Shown: positions 16,279-25,362, counted from the first letter of the stretch. The stretch is 64,000 nucleotides of DNA from Marinomonas ostreistagni (GCF_016461785.1 NZ_JAEMUH010000009.1:62001-126000), one strand, 5' to 3'. The notes: a model not told the origin generated them from the letters alone. Made by a program: numbers and translations.

Positions 16279-18705
16279 ATGAATGATGCTCGCTACCCAA
16301 ACATTTCTGCTATTGATAACAGGCTAGCTGAGCTTGAAAACGAAAAGCAGCAGCTTCTCGCATTAAGAGAGGCTTTGCGTAGCGCTCAAAACGAGCGTTC
16401 AGTACAGACATTCACGCCAGCACAAAAGGTCGCCCTGTTCAGACAACGATTTCGTGGACGAGAGGATATCTTTGCCAATCGTTGGCAAAACCAACAGGGC
16501 CGAAGTGGCTACTCCGTAGCCTGTGATAATGAATGGGTAAACGGGGTTTGCAACAAACCCCGCATTAAATGCCAAGACTGTTCACACCGAAAGTTTAGCG
16601 AACTAAACGAGCGCATTATTTACAGGCACCTTGCCGGTCATCAAGTGGTCGGGCTGTATCCCTTAATGAAAGATAATACGTGCTATTTGTTGGCAGCCGA
16701 TTTTGACAAAGGCTGTTGGCAACAAGAAGTCAAAGCAATGTCCAAAGCGTGCCAAGCGTTTGATATTCCCCACGCGATAGAAATCTCGCGCTCTGGCAAC
16801 GGGGCGCACTTATGGATATTTTTTGAAACCAATATCCCCGCTAACCAGGCTCGGACACTTGGTTTCGCTTTGCTTGATAAAGCCATGGAAATATTTCCAA
16901 ATCTATCGTTTGACTCCTATGACAGGCTATTTCCTAACCAAGATGTCCTTCCTGAAGGCGGGTTTGGCAATCTCATTGCACTACCACTTCAAAAGGAGGC
17001 TCGCCTTTCAGGGTGTAGTTGCTTTGTTGACCGTGATTTGAATGCTATCGATGATCAATGGCGGTACCTTGCTGAGCTTAAAACGCTTACTCAGTCGAGC
17101 ATTGATCAACTCATAACAACCATTTCACCCAATACCCTATTGCTGTCCGAACAGGGTCTAACAGACAACCGCCCTCCTTGGGAAATCACAGCCAAAGCCG
17201 CACCAATAAAATTAGAGTCTTTGCCGAAAAGCGTGACTATTACCTTGGCCAACCATATCTACTTTTTGATGAGCGAGTTACCTGGGCCACTACTGGCAGG
17301 ACTAAAGCGATTAGCAAGTTTTTCTAATCCTGTGTTTTTTAAAACACAAGCGTTGCGCTTTTCAACCCATGGCATTCCGAGGTTTATTTCCTGTGCTCGT
17401 ATTGAAAACGGTTATCTAGCACTACCGCGAGGCTGTCTCGATGACGCGATTGCTTTGCTACAAGAGCACAATATTTCGCCACTATTTGACGATAAGTGTG
17501 AAACCGGCAAACCATTATTAAAACTTACCCCCGAGTTCACTTTGCGAAAGAACCAGCGAGACGCAGTGGCCGCAATATCTAAACATGACTTCGGTATTTT
17601 GCATGCACCCACCGCATTTGGAAAAACGGTTACAGCCATTGGTATGATCGTAAAACGCAAAGTAAATACCCTAATACTGGTTCATAGCCGACAACTGCTC
17701 GAACAATGGCAAGAGCGCTTACGCACGTTCCTACCCGAAGTAACCATTGGCAGTATAGGCGGAGGTAAAAGAAAGCCGAGTGGCATTATCGACATAGCCA
17801 CCTACCAAAGCTTGGTCGATAAAAAAGACAACTCTATCTCCCCTCTCATCCAAGACTACGGCCACATTATTGTTGACGAATGCCACCATCTGTCTGCGCC
17901 AAGGTTTGAAATGGTACTCAACGAGGTAAGAGCAAAATATGTGTTGGGCCTAACAGCAACACCAGAGCGACAAGATGGTCATCAAAAGATCATTTTTATG
18001 ACAGCAGGGCCAATTCGCTACAAAGTGAAACAAAGCCCTGATGAGCAATTTACTCAAACCGTGATGATTCATCAGCTCTACGATGTACCGTCAGCAGAGC
18101 TATTAACAACAGGTGAGCGTCCAAAAATAAGCGATGCCTACCGCTGGCTCGTCGATAACGAACAGCGCACGTCAAAAATCGTCTCAGACGCCTACGAGTG
18201 TGTTCAAAATGGCGGACACCCGTTAGTCCTTACAGAGCGTAGAGAGCACGCAGAATCCATACACTCACGACTTACCGAAATGGGTATAAGCACTGTCGTA
18301 CTTAAAGGCGCCATGAAAGCTGCGGAACGCAAGAACGCTGACAATCATCTGCAATCGGCTCAAGTTGTCGTCGCAACAGGAAAATATGTAGGCGAAGGAT
18401 TTGACCTACCAAGACTGGATACGTTGTTTTTGGCCATGCCAATCGCATGGAAAGGCACATTGGCCCAATATGCCGGTCGTATTCATCGTGAATCGGAAGG
18501 AAAAACACAAGTGACCATTCACGACTATGTGGACTGCGCCCTCCCTATGCTGCAACGCATGTTTAAAAAACGCGAGAAAAGCTACAAGGCAATGGGGTAC
18601 GCCCTTGAGTACATTGATTACAACAGTAACAAGCAACCTTCACTGAAGTTGGAAAACACCTCTTCAACAAATACCAAGTCAAAAGAAACAGCAGCACTTG
18701 ATTAA
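16279..18705 (+). CDS. TOTE-type primase (AEP) fused to superfamily 2 helicase
   Basis: 808 residues. A short N-terminal coiled segment (LAELENEKQQLLALREAL) is followed by a zinc-like cluster (CNKP.IKCQDC) and an archaeo-eukaryotic primase-like domain with the acidic pair ADFDKG and HLWIFF. The C-terminal half is an SF2 helicase: Walker A HAPTAFGKT, Walker B VDECHH, motif III GLTATPERQDG and motifs V/VI GEGFDLPRLDTL and QYAGRIHR. The architecture matches the predicted TOTE conflict-system proteins. Those usually carry a nuclease too; I see none here, so a partner nuclease or a shortened form is possible. No clear Shine-Dalgarno precedes the ATG, which starts 26 bases after higA. A defence role is inference from family predictions. 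Confidence 0.8.
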   Translation: MNDARYPNISAIDNRLAELENEKQQLLALREALRSAQNERSVQTFTPAQKVALFRQRFRGREDIFANRWQNQQGRSGYSVACDNEWVNGVCNKPRIKCQDCSHRKFSELNERIIYRHLAGHQVVGLYPLMKDNTCYLLAADFDKGCWQQEVKAMSKACQAFDIPHAIEISRSGNGAHLWIFFETNIPANQARTLGFALLDKAMEIFPNLSFDSYDRLFPNQDVLPEGGFGNLIALPLQKEARLSGCSCFVDRDLNAIDDQWRYLAELKTLTQSSIDQLITTISPNTLLLSEQGLTDNRPPWEITAKAAPIKLESLPKSVTITLANHIYFLMSELPGPLLAGLKRLASFSNPVFFKTQALRFSTHGIPRFISCARIENGYLALPRGCLDDAIALLQEHNISPLFDDKCETGKPLLKLTPEFTLRKNQRDAVAAISKHDFGILHAPTAFGKTVTAIGMIVKRKVNTLILVHSRQLLEQWQERLRTFLPEVTIGSIGGGKRKPSGIIDIATYQSLVDKKDNSISPLIQDYGHIIVDECHHLSAPRFEMVLNEVRAKYVLGLTATPERQDGHQKIIFMTAGPIRYKVKQSPDEQFTQTVMIHQLYDVPSAELLTTGERPKISDAYRWLVDNEQRTSKIVSDAYECVQNGGHPLVLTERREHAESIHSRLTEMGISTVVLKGAMKAAERKNADNHLQSAQVVVATGKYVGEGFDLPRLDTLFLAMPIAWKGTLAQYAGRIHRESEGKTQVTIHDYVDCALPMLQRMFKKREKSYKAMGYALEYIDYNSNKQPSLKLENTSSTNTKSKETAALD

Positions 18706-18747
18706 ACATTTCCCCATGCCTTTACCCCCTTACGCCAAAACCACTAT

Positions 18748-18988
18748 CCGTTTGGCTTTTGGATCGAAACGCCAAACAGGGAAATTAGCCCATTTACTGT
18801 TTGGCGTCTCGATTGAAATCCAACGCTGCTAGGCCTTGCCGGTACTGGCACAAAGCAAGGTTTGGCACTTTTTGCCCCCTAAACCAACCTCGACTCCAAC
18901 GTACAAACCGTTTGATTTTTTAAACCCAGAATGCAAACGATTGTTTGGCGTCTCGATTTTTTTGCACTAGCCAAATGCCGCCAAACAG
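18748..18988. repeat. Iteron-like GCCAAACAG repeat field
   Basis: In the 451-base gap after the primase-helicase gene, the core GCCAAACRG or its complement occurs five times: 18748-18756, 18771-18779, 18797-18805, 18941-18949 (one-base variant) and 18980-18988. Two of these lie in an inverted pair, TCGAAACGCCAAACAG (18764-18779) against CTGTTTGGCGTCTCGA (18797-18812). A 17-base unit TGTTTGGCGTCTCGATT is repeated directly at 18798 and 18942. This could be an origin with iterons, an oriT, or a multi-site operator. No convincing gene occupies the gap; a 50-codon frame (19003-19155) is listed as doubtful. Confidence 0.65.
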
Positions 18989-19156
18989 CGCCGTATTGGA
19001 CCATGTATATCAAACAGTTAGCCGCGCACAGGTCATCAGAAAAAACTTATTTGACTGGTGAGTTTGATGGCCATTTCTTTCATCTATTTCACCACCGCGT
19101 CTGCACCCGACGACTGAAAATAGACGACATGAAAAACCAACAAGGTGATAAGTGAC

Positions 19157-19867
19157 GTGTTATGGGCAAGTGGCAACAATTGGGATAGAGAATGGATACA
19201 GCAGGTGGTCGCTTTACTCGTTGGGCATGGCGCGTTTACCCTCTACCCAGCATTGAGCCAGTGCGAGAATGCCGCCGAACGCTTAACCCGCTGGCTGACC
19301 TACCAGTTACCGCGCGTTAAGCAGGTGCATCCTGGCTGCCCCATTCACCAATGGCTGAATAGCATTGGCGCACAAGTGATCGTGGAAAAGTGGCAAAGCC
19401 CCGAGCAATGGCCAAACCTGTATTGGTTGCCTTTACCTGAGGTTGATGGCCACGCGCAAGGCGGGCTAGTTTTGTTGCCAGCTCATTTGTTACCGGCACA
19501 TTTATTACCGACAGACAGGAATGGCACAAGTCAAACCAACACATTGCACGCAAACACACCTGCCAACGCCTGTATCTTTTGGTGCATTTCGCCTTTATCT
19601 AAAACAGGAAAACGCACTACCTTGCACCCCAAACAGCAAAACCGCGGCTTTTGCCTGCCCAGTTCGCCGGAGCAAATAGGAAAATCATGTACAGGGTTAT
19701 TACTGAGAGGTTTGAAAAAAGAAATCCAAAAACGAAACGGCAACGTGATCAGCCGCCAAATCAACCTAGCGCTGTTGCGCCACCTTTGTGGGCCGGAGAA
19801 TGATGTGTGGATTAAAGCGAATTTTGGTGCCGTAACTCATTACGGTACCAAAAAGTTAGAAGCCTGA
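19157..19867 (+). CDS. Hypothetical island protein
   Basis: About 236 residues from a GTG with AAGG roughly 11 bases upstream; an in-frame GTG at 19145 is the alternative start. The sequence is tryptophan- and proline-rich in the first half (HPGCPIHQWLNS, YWLPLPEVDG) and contains a small internal tandem repeat (LLPAHLLPAHLLP, near residues 115-127). The C-terminus is basic (GLLLRGLKKEIQKRNG). I recognise no domain. It follows the iteron-like field, so a DNA-related role is conceivable but unsupported. Confidence 0.45.
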   Translation: MLWASGNNWDREWIQQVVALLVGHGAFTLYPALSQCENAAERLTRWLTYQLPRVKQVHPGCPIHQWLNSIGAQVIVEKWQSPEQWPNLYWLPLPEVDGHAQGGLVLLPAHLLPAHLLPTDRNGTSQTNTLHANTPANACIFWCISPLSKTGKRTTLHPKQQNRGFCLPSSPEQIGKSCTGLLLRGLKKEIQKRNGNVISRQINLALLRHLCGPENDVWIKANFGAVTHYGTKKLEA

Positions 19868-20107
19868 AAAAAGAGTAACCCCTCGCGGGGCGCTGATCTA
19901 ACGGGTAGCGGGAGGGGTGTTGTTGATGCGATTTTAATATCAAAAACGCCAAATAGCTCGATATTTTTGGCTAGAGCGGTCTCTCTTAGGTTTTACTCAG
20001 GCTTCACTTTGAACTATTCAGAATTTCCAGATGGTTGCGTTTTGTACAGCTCTACCTGCTTGATTATATGATTTTTAATAATTAACTCTTTTTTATCAGC
20101 AAGATAC

Positions 20108-20135
20108 CTGGTACCGACATAAATGTCGGTACCAG
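20108..20135. repeat. Perfect 13-bp inverted repeat in a 451-base gap
   Basis: CTGGTACCGACAT and ATGTCGGTACCAG are perfect complements separated by AA. No T-run follows, so it is not a classical terminator; it could be a cruciform, operator or nicking-site hairpin. The gap 19868-20318 also contains an ACCCCTC/GAGGGGT pairing near 19880-19916. I see no gene in it; an upstream extension of the next frame (to 20244) lacks a ribosome site. Confidence 0.6.
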
Positions 20136-20318
20136 ACAACGATCATTCTTCCCTCTCAATACTGCCTAGTGTCTGGTCAATTCAAGCATTTCCAAACTTC
20201 ACCACAAAAAAATACAGTAACGGCGTTTTTTCAAAATTAATTATTGACAACTTATGAATCCAAGCTTAAGCTTACTCAAAAGTTGCAGGAACGCCATTAC
20301 AGCGCATTTGAGGTGACA

Positions 20319-20897
20319 ATGAAAGTTAATTTGAAAAAAATTGCCTCTGTACAGATGGGACACTCTTTTAGGTCAAAGCTTGAGCCAGACGCTAATGGAA
20401 ATATCTCTGTTATTCAGATGAAGGATCTTACTGAAGATAACCGAGTTAATGCCCAAGAGCTAGTGCAGGTTGCTATGCAGGACTTAAAGGATCATCACAG
20501 AGTTAAACATAACGACTTAGCATTTCGCTCTAGAGGTCAAACTAATACGGCAGCATTGATTGACCAAGAGTTGAATGATGCTGTTATCGCTGCGCCACTG
20601 TTGCGAATTCGAGTTGAAAGTGATTCGGTTATGCCTGCGTATTTATGCTGGTTTATTAATCAACCGACTTCACAAGCAGTATTGCAGAGTAAGGCAACAG
20701 GCACGGCGGTAAGAATGATTGGCAAACCTGCACTTGAGGATCTGGAGATAGTAGTCCCTAGTCTCGATGTGCAGAAAAAGATTATTGAGATTTACCAATT
20801 ATCCATCAACGAACAGAAGCTAATGAATGCATTAGCCAAGAAGAAGGAGGTGTTAACTGACGCAATATTAATGAATTTAGCAGTGAATACCCAGTAA
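20319..20897 (+). CDS. Orphan half-size HsdS-like specificity subunit
   Basis: 192 residues from an ATG preceded by GAGGTGAC; the frame is open upstream to 20244 but without a good start. It has one target-recognition-type domain followed by a conserved coiled helix (LDVQKKIIEIYQLSINEQKLMNALAKKKEVLTDAI), the same layout as one half of a normal two-domain HsdS such as the full-length one at 24142. Half subunits can dimerise, or replace the resident HsdS, and change the recognised sequence. It lies about 660 bases upstream of hsdM on the same strand. Confidence 0.75.
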   Translation: MKVNLKKIASVQMGHSFRSKLEPDANGNISVIQMKDLTEDNRVNAQELVQVAMQDLKDHHRVKHNDLAFRSRGQTNTAALIDQELNDAVIAAPLLRIRVESDSVMPAYLCWFINQPTSQAVLQSKATGTAVRMIGKPALEDLEIVVPSLDVQKKIIEIYQLSINEQKLMNALAKKKEVLTDAILMNLAVNTQ

Positions 20898-20991
20898 TGA
20901 CAGTTACTGGGGTTAGACGAGCCGAAAGTGTGACAGCACTTTTAGCAAAACTTTAATCCACGTTTCATTTCAAAAAACAGGAGCCAAAATT

Positions 20992-21237
20992 ATGGCAAAG
21001 AATACATCATCAAGCAAGGGCAATACCCGACATGTCGTACCACATCCTGATGGATGGGCGAACAAAAAAGGCGGTGCAGAACGCGCTTCAAGCGTACACA
21101 GCACCAAAAAAGAAGCCGAAGCTGCGGCGCGCGAACAAAGCAAGCGTGAAGGCACTGAGCTGTTTATTCATGGCAAAGACGGCCAGATACAACGCAAAGA
21201 TAGTCACGGTAACGACCCAAAAGACATTAAAGGATAG
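20992..21237 (+). CDS. DUF2188 domain protein
   Basis: 81 residues, very polar, no signal peptide. The pattern HVVPHPDGWANKKGGAERASSVHSTKKEAEAAAREQSKREGTELFIHGKDGQI matches the DUF2188 family of small proteins with unknown role, common in mobile regions and sometimes beside restriction systems. It is followed 8 bases later by another small gene, so the two form a pair. Confidence 0.8.
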   Translation: MAKNTSSSKGNTRHVVPHPDGWANKKGGAERASSVHSTKKEAEAAAREQSKREGTELFIHGKDGQIQRKDSHGNDPKDIKG

Positions 21238-21245
21238 GAGCCCTT

Positions 21246-21476
21246 ATGAGTGATGAATACAAAAAGAAAATAGGTGTACCTGAATCGCATATCCTCAACA
21301 TCGTAAGTAGTCAGTGGTCGCAACGAAAAGGCCAAGACACTGATACATATGAATGTGAAGAGCTAAACGAGCAAGGTGAAGTCATTGCACGGTACACCAT
21401 AAAGGACAGTACATCGATTTACCCTCCATTTGGGCGGTCGATTACCTGGACTCAATCAGCCGTACTCGATTCTTAA
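21246..21476 (+). CDS. Small hypothetical protein paired with DUF2188
   Basis: 76 residues with AGGAG about 5 bases before the ATG. It contains YECEELNEQGEVIARYTIKDSTSIYPPF, a short beta-rich-looking domain, and ends with SAVLDS. I recognise no family. Spacing with the DUF2188 gene suggests co-translation, and the type I methyltransferase begins 82 bases later after a short G/C-rich stretch. Confidence 0.6.
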   Translation: MSDEYKKKIGVPESHILNIVSSQWSQRKGQDTDTYECEELNEQGEVIARYTIKDSTSIYPPFGRSITWTQSAVLDS

Positions 21477-21558
21477 CCTTTTAACTTACAGCTAGCGGGG
21501 CGCTACCGGTATAGCCTGCCCCGCCTTATAGACACTGACCAAATTTGAGGGCGAATTA

Positions 21559-23193
21559 ATGAACAAGAGCATGAGCGATAAAATTCAGCAAAAAGACATT
21601 AACAATGCAGCATGGGCTGCATGCGACACTTTCCGTGGCGCGGTAGACCCTGCGCAATATAAAGACTACATCCTAGTAATGCTGTTCGTAAAATACATCT
21701 CCGATGTATGGAATGACCACTACGCAGAATATAAAAAACAGTACGGTGACGATGACGTCCGTATCAGACGTAAGCTTGAGCGCGAGCGTTTTGTACTGCC
21801 AATGGTTGAACTCACAGAAGAAGTAGAAGACAAAGTAACCAAAGAGAAGAAAACCGTTGTTACCGACACCTTTTTGGCCAACTACTATTCATTGTTAGAG
21901 CGTAAAAACGAACCCAACATTGGCGAGCTGATCAACATTGTTTTAGAGCATATTGAAACCGCGAACAAAGCCAAGTTAGAAGGCGTGTTCCGTAACATCG
22001 ATTTCAATAGCGAAGCCAACTTGGGTAAAACCAAAGACCGCAACCGTCGCCTAAAAACCTTGCTGGACGACTTCAACAAGCCCGCACTCGACATGAGCCC
22101 GTCGCGCGTGTCTGAAGATGTCATTGGTAATACCTACATCTACCTTATTGAGCGCTTTGGCTCCGATGCAGGTAAAAAAGCAGGTGAATTCTACACCCCT
22201 CATAAAGTCTCTGAGCTGGTTGCGCGTCTGTCTGCACCAAAATCGGGGGCTCGTATTTGTGACCCTGCCTGTGGGTCAGCCGGGCTATTGATTGAAGCCG
22301 CACGCCAAGTGGGCGACCGTAATTACTCACTCTACGGCATGGAAGTCAACGGCAGTACTTGGGCGCTGGCGCGTATGAATATGTTCTTGCACGGCTCAGA
22401 CTCTGCCCGTATCGAATGGTGTAACACCCTTACCTCTCCAGCGTTGGTCGAAAACGATAGGCTGATGAAGTTTGATAACGTGGTTGCCAACCCGCCGTTT
22501 TCACTCGACAAATGGGGTTCAGAAGACGTTGAATCCGACAGATACAACCGCTATTGGCGCGGTCTACCGCCTAAATCAAAAGCCGACTTTGCCTTTATCA
22601 GCCATATGGTTGAAGCCGCCGTTGAAAAAGAAGGCCGCATTACCGTAGTGGTGCCACATGGCGTGCTGTTTAGAGGCGCAGCCGAAGGCCGTATTCGTCA
22701 GCAACTGATTGAAGAAAACTTATTGGATGCCGTGATTGGTTTACCTGGTAACTTGTTCCCAAGTACCGGCATTCCAGTGGCAATCCTGATATTTGATCGC
22801 TCGCGTGAGAAAGGCGGCGCCAATGAAAACCGCAAAGACGTGCTATTTGTTGATGCCAGCGGCAAAGACCATTACCAAGCAGGGAAAAACCAAAACATTC
22901 TGCTGGATGAACACCTAGACAAAATTGTTGCAGCGGTAACAGCCCGTGAAGAGGTAGAAAAATACGCCCATTTAGCCACCTTTGACGAGATCAAAGAGAA
23001 CGACTTTAACCTGAATATCCCGCGCTACGTCGACACCTTCGAAGAAGAATTAGAGATCGATATTGTGGCGGTACAGGCTGAGATCACCAGCCTTGAAAGC
23101 GAACTTGCCGATGTCCGCAGCAAGATGGCGGCGCTGTTGAAGGATATCGTACCTAACGAGGCGCAAAGCAACACAACGGAGGTGGCTGAATGA
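21559..23193 (+). CDS. hsdM: Type I restriction-modification methyltransferase subunit
   Basis: 544 residues. The N-terminal HsdM helical domain (QQKDINNAAWAACDTFRGAVDPAQYKDYILVMLFVKYISD) is followed by the N6-adenine methyltransferase domain, with SAM motif CDPACGSAGLLIEAA and catalytic motif NPPF (VANPPFSLDKW). It forms the modification core with HsdS. GAGGGCG precedes the ATG; a second ATG four codons on is possible. Its stop overlaps the next small ORF (ATGA), starting a run of overlapping genes through hsdR. Confidence 0.95.
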   Translation: MNKSMSDKIQQKDINNAAWAACDTFRGAVDPAQYKDYILVMLFVKYISDVWNDHYAEYKKQYGDDDVRIRRKLERERFVLPMVELTEEVEDKVTKEKKTVVTDTFLANYYSLLERKNEPNIGELINIVLEHIETANKAKLEGVFRNIDFNSEANLGKTKDRNRRLKTLLDDFNKPALDMSPSRVSEDVIGNTYIYLIERFGSDAGKKAGEFYTPHKVSELVARLSAPKSGARICDPACGSAGLLIEAARQVGDRNYSLYGMEVNGSTWALARMNMFLHGSDSARIEWCNTLTSPALVENDRLMKFDNVVANPPFSLDKWGSEDVESDRYNRYWRGLPPKSKADFAFISHMVEAAVEKEGRITVVVPHGVLFRGAAEGRIRQQLIEENLLDAVIGLPGNLFPSTGIPVAILIFDRSREKGGANENRKDVLFVDASGKDHYQAGKNQNILLDEHLDKIVAAVTAREEVEKYAHLATFDEIKENDFNLNIPRYVDTFEEELEIDIVAVQAEITSLESELADVRSKMAALLKDIVPNEAQSNTTEVAE

Positions 23194-23306
23194 GCATGAC
23201 TAACAACAACCATTTTGTTGACGCCAACAAAATGGTGTCTAAGTGTGAGTACGGCACTACAAACCAATTGCGTGACGTCACGAAAATGGTGGGAGGTGCG
23301 CGATGA
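23190..23306 (+). CDS. Coupled 38-codon mini-ORF between hsdM and the dinD-like gene
   Basis: The start overlaps the hsdM stop as ATGA, and its own stop overlaps the next start as ATGA, so a ribosome could pass through all three frames. The peptide carries NNHFVDANKMVS and NQLRDVTKMVGG, two short stretches that resemble the HFxxVxKMV box found within DinD-type proteins (here EDHFSQVGKMVDIG in the neighbour). It is either a coupling/regulatory peptide or a remnant of a collapsed dinD-like gene. Confidence 0.45.
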   Translation: MSMTNNNHFVDANKMVSKCEYGTTNQLRDVTKMVGGAR

Positions 23307-24145
23307 GTAACAAGCAGCTTACCCAACCAGAACACACTAGCTTTGAAAGCTTAAAGCATGAATCGGAAGGCGCCGAGTTTTGGTATGCCAGAGAGTTACA
23401 GACTGTTCTTGACTACAGTACTTGGGACAAGTTTGAGCGCGTTATCAAAAAAGCGATCACAGCTTGTGAGGGCTCCGGCCAGTCGAGTGAAGACCATTTT
23501 TCCCAGGTGGGAAAAATGGTCGATATTGGCTCGGGGGCTAAGCGAACTACCCGTGATTATCAGCTTTCCCGTTACGCCTGTTACCTCATTGTGCAAAACG
23601 GTGATGCCAGCAAGCCGGTGATCGCCAATGGGCAGACCTATTTTGCCATTCAGACTCGTCGCCAAGAGCTACAGGATGACACTGGCTTTCAGCAACTAAA
23701 TGAAGACCAAAAACGCTTAATGCTGCGCAATGAATTAGCCGACCACAACAAGCAGCTGGCTGCGGCGGCACGTGATGCAGGTGTTGAGTCTGGTTTGGAC
23801 TATGCCATTTTCCAAAACCATGGCTACAAAGGCTTGTATGGTGGGTTAGACAACAAAGCCATTCACCAGCACAAGGGCTTAAAAAAGAGCCAGAAAATCC
23901 TCGACCATATGGGCAGTACCGAGCTTGCCGCTAACCTGTTCCGTGCCACGCAAACGGAAGAGAAACTAAAGCGCGATCAGGTTGCCAATAAAAGACAAGC
24001 CAATCAAACCCATTTTGAAGTGGGTGCCAAAGTGCGCGCCACCATTGAAGAACTGGGCGGCACCATGCCAGAGGATTTGCCAACGCCGGAAAAAGGCATT
24101 CCCCAGTTAGCACGTGCACAGAAGAAGTTGGAGGGTGATCAATGA
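23303..24145 (+). CDS. DinD-like protein (DNA damage-inducible protein D family)
   Basis: 280 residues. The first 130 carry the DinD/BRO-like pattern (EFWYARELQTVLDYSTWDKFERVIKKAI, VGKMVDIGSGAKRTTRDYQLSRYACYLIVQNGD, YFAIQTRRQEL), and the rest continues as in the family. E. coli DinD is SOS-induced and reported to inhibit RecA filaments; the role within type I restriction operons is not established. It overlaps hsdS by 4 bases (ATGA), so it is produced with the restriction subunits. Confidence 0.85.
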   Translation: MSNKQLTQPEHTSFESLKHESEGAEFWYARELQTVLDYSTWDKFERVIKKAITACEGSGQSSEDHFSQVGKMVDIGSGAKRTTRDYQLSRYACYLIVQNGDASKPVIANGQTYFAIQTRRQELQDDTGFQQLNEDQKRLMLRNELADHNKQLAAAARDAGVESGLDYAIFQNHGYKGLYGGLDNKAIHQHKGLKKSQKILDHMGSTELAANLFRATQTEEKLKRDQVANKRQANQTHFEVGAKVRATIEELGGTMPEDLPTPEKGIPQLARAQKKLEGDQ

Positions 24146-25362
24146 ATAAATCGCCTTGGAAAACCGTAAGATTGGAGAAAGTGGCAGAAATTCAAACCGG
24201 AATTTCAAAAAGTGCATCTAGAAAATTAACCGATCCAATCGAAGTCCCATATTTAAGAGTGGCAAATGTGCAAGATGGGCACCTTGACCTTTCGGTCATT
24301 AAACATATTTCCATCGAGCGGAAAAATTTAGAACGTTACACACTTAAAACTGGTGATGTACTACTTACCGAAGGAGGTGACTTCGATAAGTTAGGGCGTG
24401 GTACTGTTTGGAATAATGAAATTGAATCATGTGTTCACCAGAATCATGTGTTCTCTGTGAGAACCGACGCCTCTGTTTTACTGCCTGAATTTCTAAGCAT
24501 TCTAACGGCTAGTAGCTATGGAAAACGTTATTTTATTAGCTGCTCAAAGCAAAGTACGAACTTGGCGAGTATTAATTCAACACAGCTTAAACAGTTCCCT
24601 GTGCTTCTACCTTCTTTAGATGTCCAAAAGTCTATCGTATCGGCGTCAAAGCTTTGGGACAACGCCATCGAAAGAACGGAGGCGTTAATTGCGGCCAAGG
24701 AAAAGCAGTTTGAGTGGTTAACTTCTAACTTGATCAACCGTGATGGTCATAAACGTACGTCGGCTTCTGGTTTGATGACAGAAGTTTCTAAACGCAACAA
24801 AAACAGTACGATTGAACGCGTTTTAAGCGTGACAAATCACAGTGGCTTTGTGTTGCCAGAAGAGCAATTTGAGCGACGCGTGGCCAGCGCGAACGTGTCA
24901 AATTACAAAGTTGTTGAACAAGGCCAATACGCTTATAACCCGTCTCGAATCAATGTAGGCTCTATTGCTCGTCTTGATGACTGGGAAAACGGCATTTTAA
25001 GCCCAATGTACGTCGTGTTTAAACTAGATACGAAAAAGGTATGTAGCGACTACTTTTTGCACTGGCTTAATTCAAGTGAAGCACGCCAACGTATTAAGAA
25101 CAGTGCTCAGGGTAGCGTACGTGAGACAGTCAGTTTTAAAGATCTTGGCGCAATTGATATCCCATTGCCCGCAATGGACGTGCAAAAAGACGTAACCTAC
25201 AAGCTCAACCTTGCTCAAAAGGAAATCAGTTTACTCAAAAAGACCTTAGAACAATACCGCAGCCAGAAACGCGGTCTGATGCAAAAGCTGCTTACTGGTG
25301 AGTGGCAGGTGAGCAGTTCCCAGCCAGTCGCTGAGAATATGTATCAGGAGGCAAGCGCATGA
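24142..25362 (+). CDS. hsdS: Type I restriction specificity subunit
   Basis: 406 residues with the normal two-domain build: target-recognition domain 1 (about 1-160), a helical spacer with SLDVQKSIVSASKLWDNAIERTEAL, target-recognition domain 2 (about 210-360) and a second helical segment AMDVQKDVTYKLNLAQKEI. The family's end motif RGLMQKLLTGEWQV is present. It sets the recognised bipartite DNA sequence. Overlaps of 4 bases on both sides place it firmly in the operon. The two recognition domains look dissimilar, implying an asymmetric target. Confidence 0.93.
   Translation: MNKSPWKTVRLEKVAEIQTGISKSASRKLTDPIEVPYLRVANVQDGHLDLSVIKHISIERKNLERYTLKTGDVLLTEGGDFDKLGRGTVWNNEIESCVHQNHVFSVRTDASVLLPEFLSILTASSYGKRYFISCSKQSTNLASINSTQLKQFPVLLPSLDVQKSIVSASKLWDNAIERTEALIAAKEKQFEWLTSNLINRDGHKRTSASGLMTEVSKRNKNSTIERVLSVTNHSGFVLPEEQFERRVASANVSNYKVVEQGQYAYNPSRINVGSIARLDDWENGILSPMYVVFKLDTKKVCSDYFLHWLNSSEARQRIKNSAQGSVRETVSFKDLGAIDIPLPAMDVQKDVTYKLNLAQKEISLLKKTLEQYRSQKRGLMQKLLTGEWQVSSSQPVAENMYQEASA

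Noticed and set aside
19003..19155. A 50-codon plus-strand frame (MYIKQLAAHRSS start) overlapping the next gene's start
   Set aside because: It overlaps the repeat field, has a very weak ribosome site (GGA three bases from ATG) and no recognisable pattern; too short to call as a gene.
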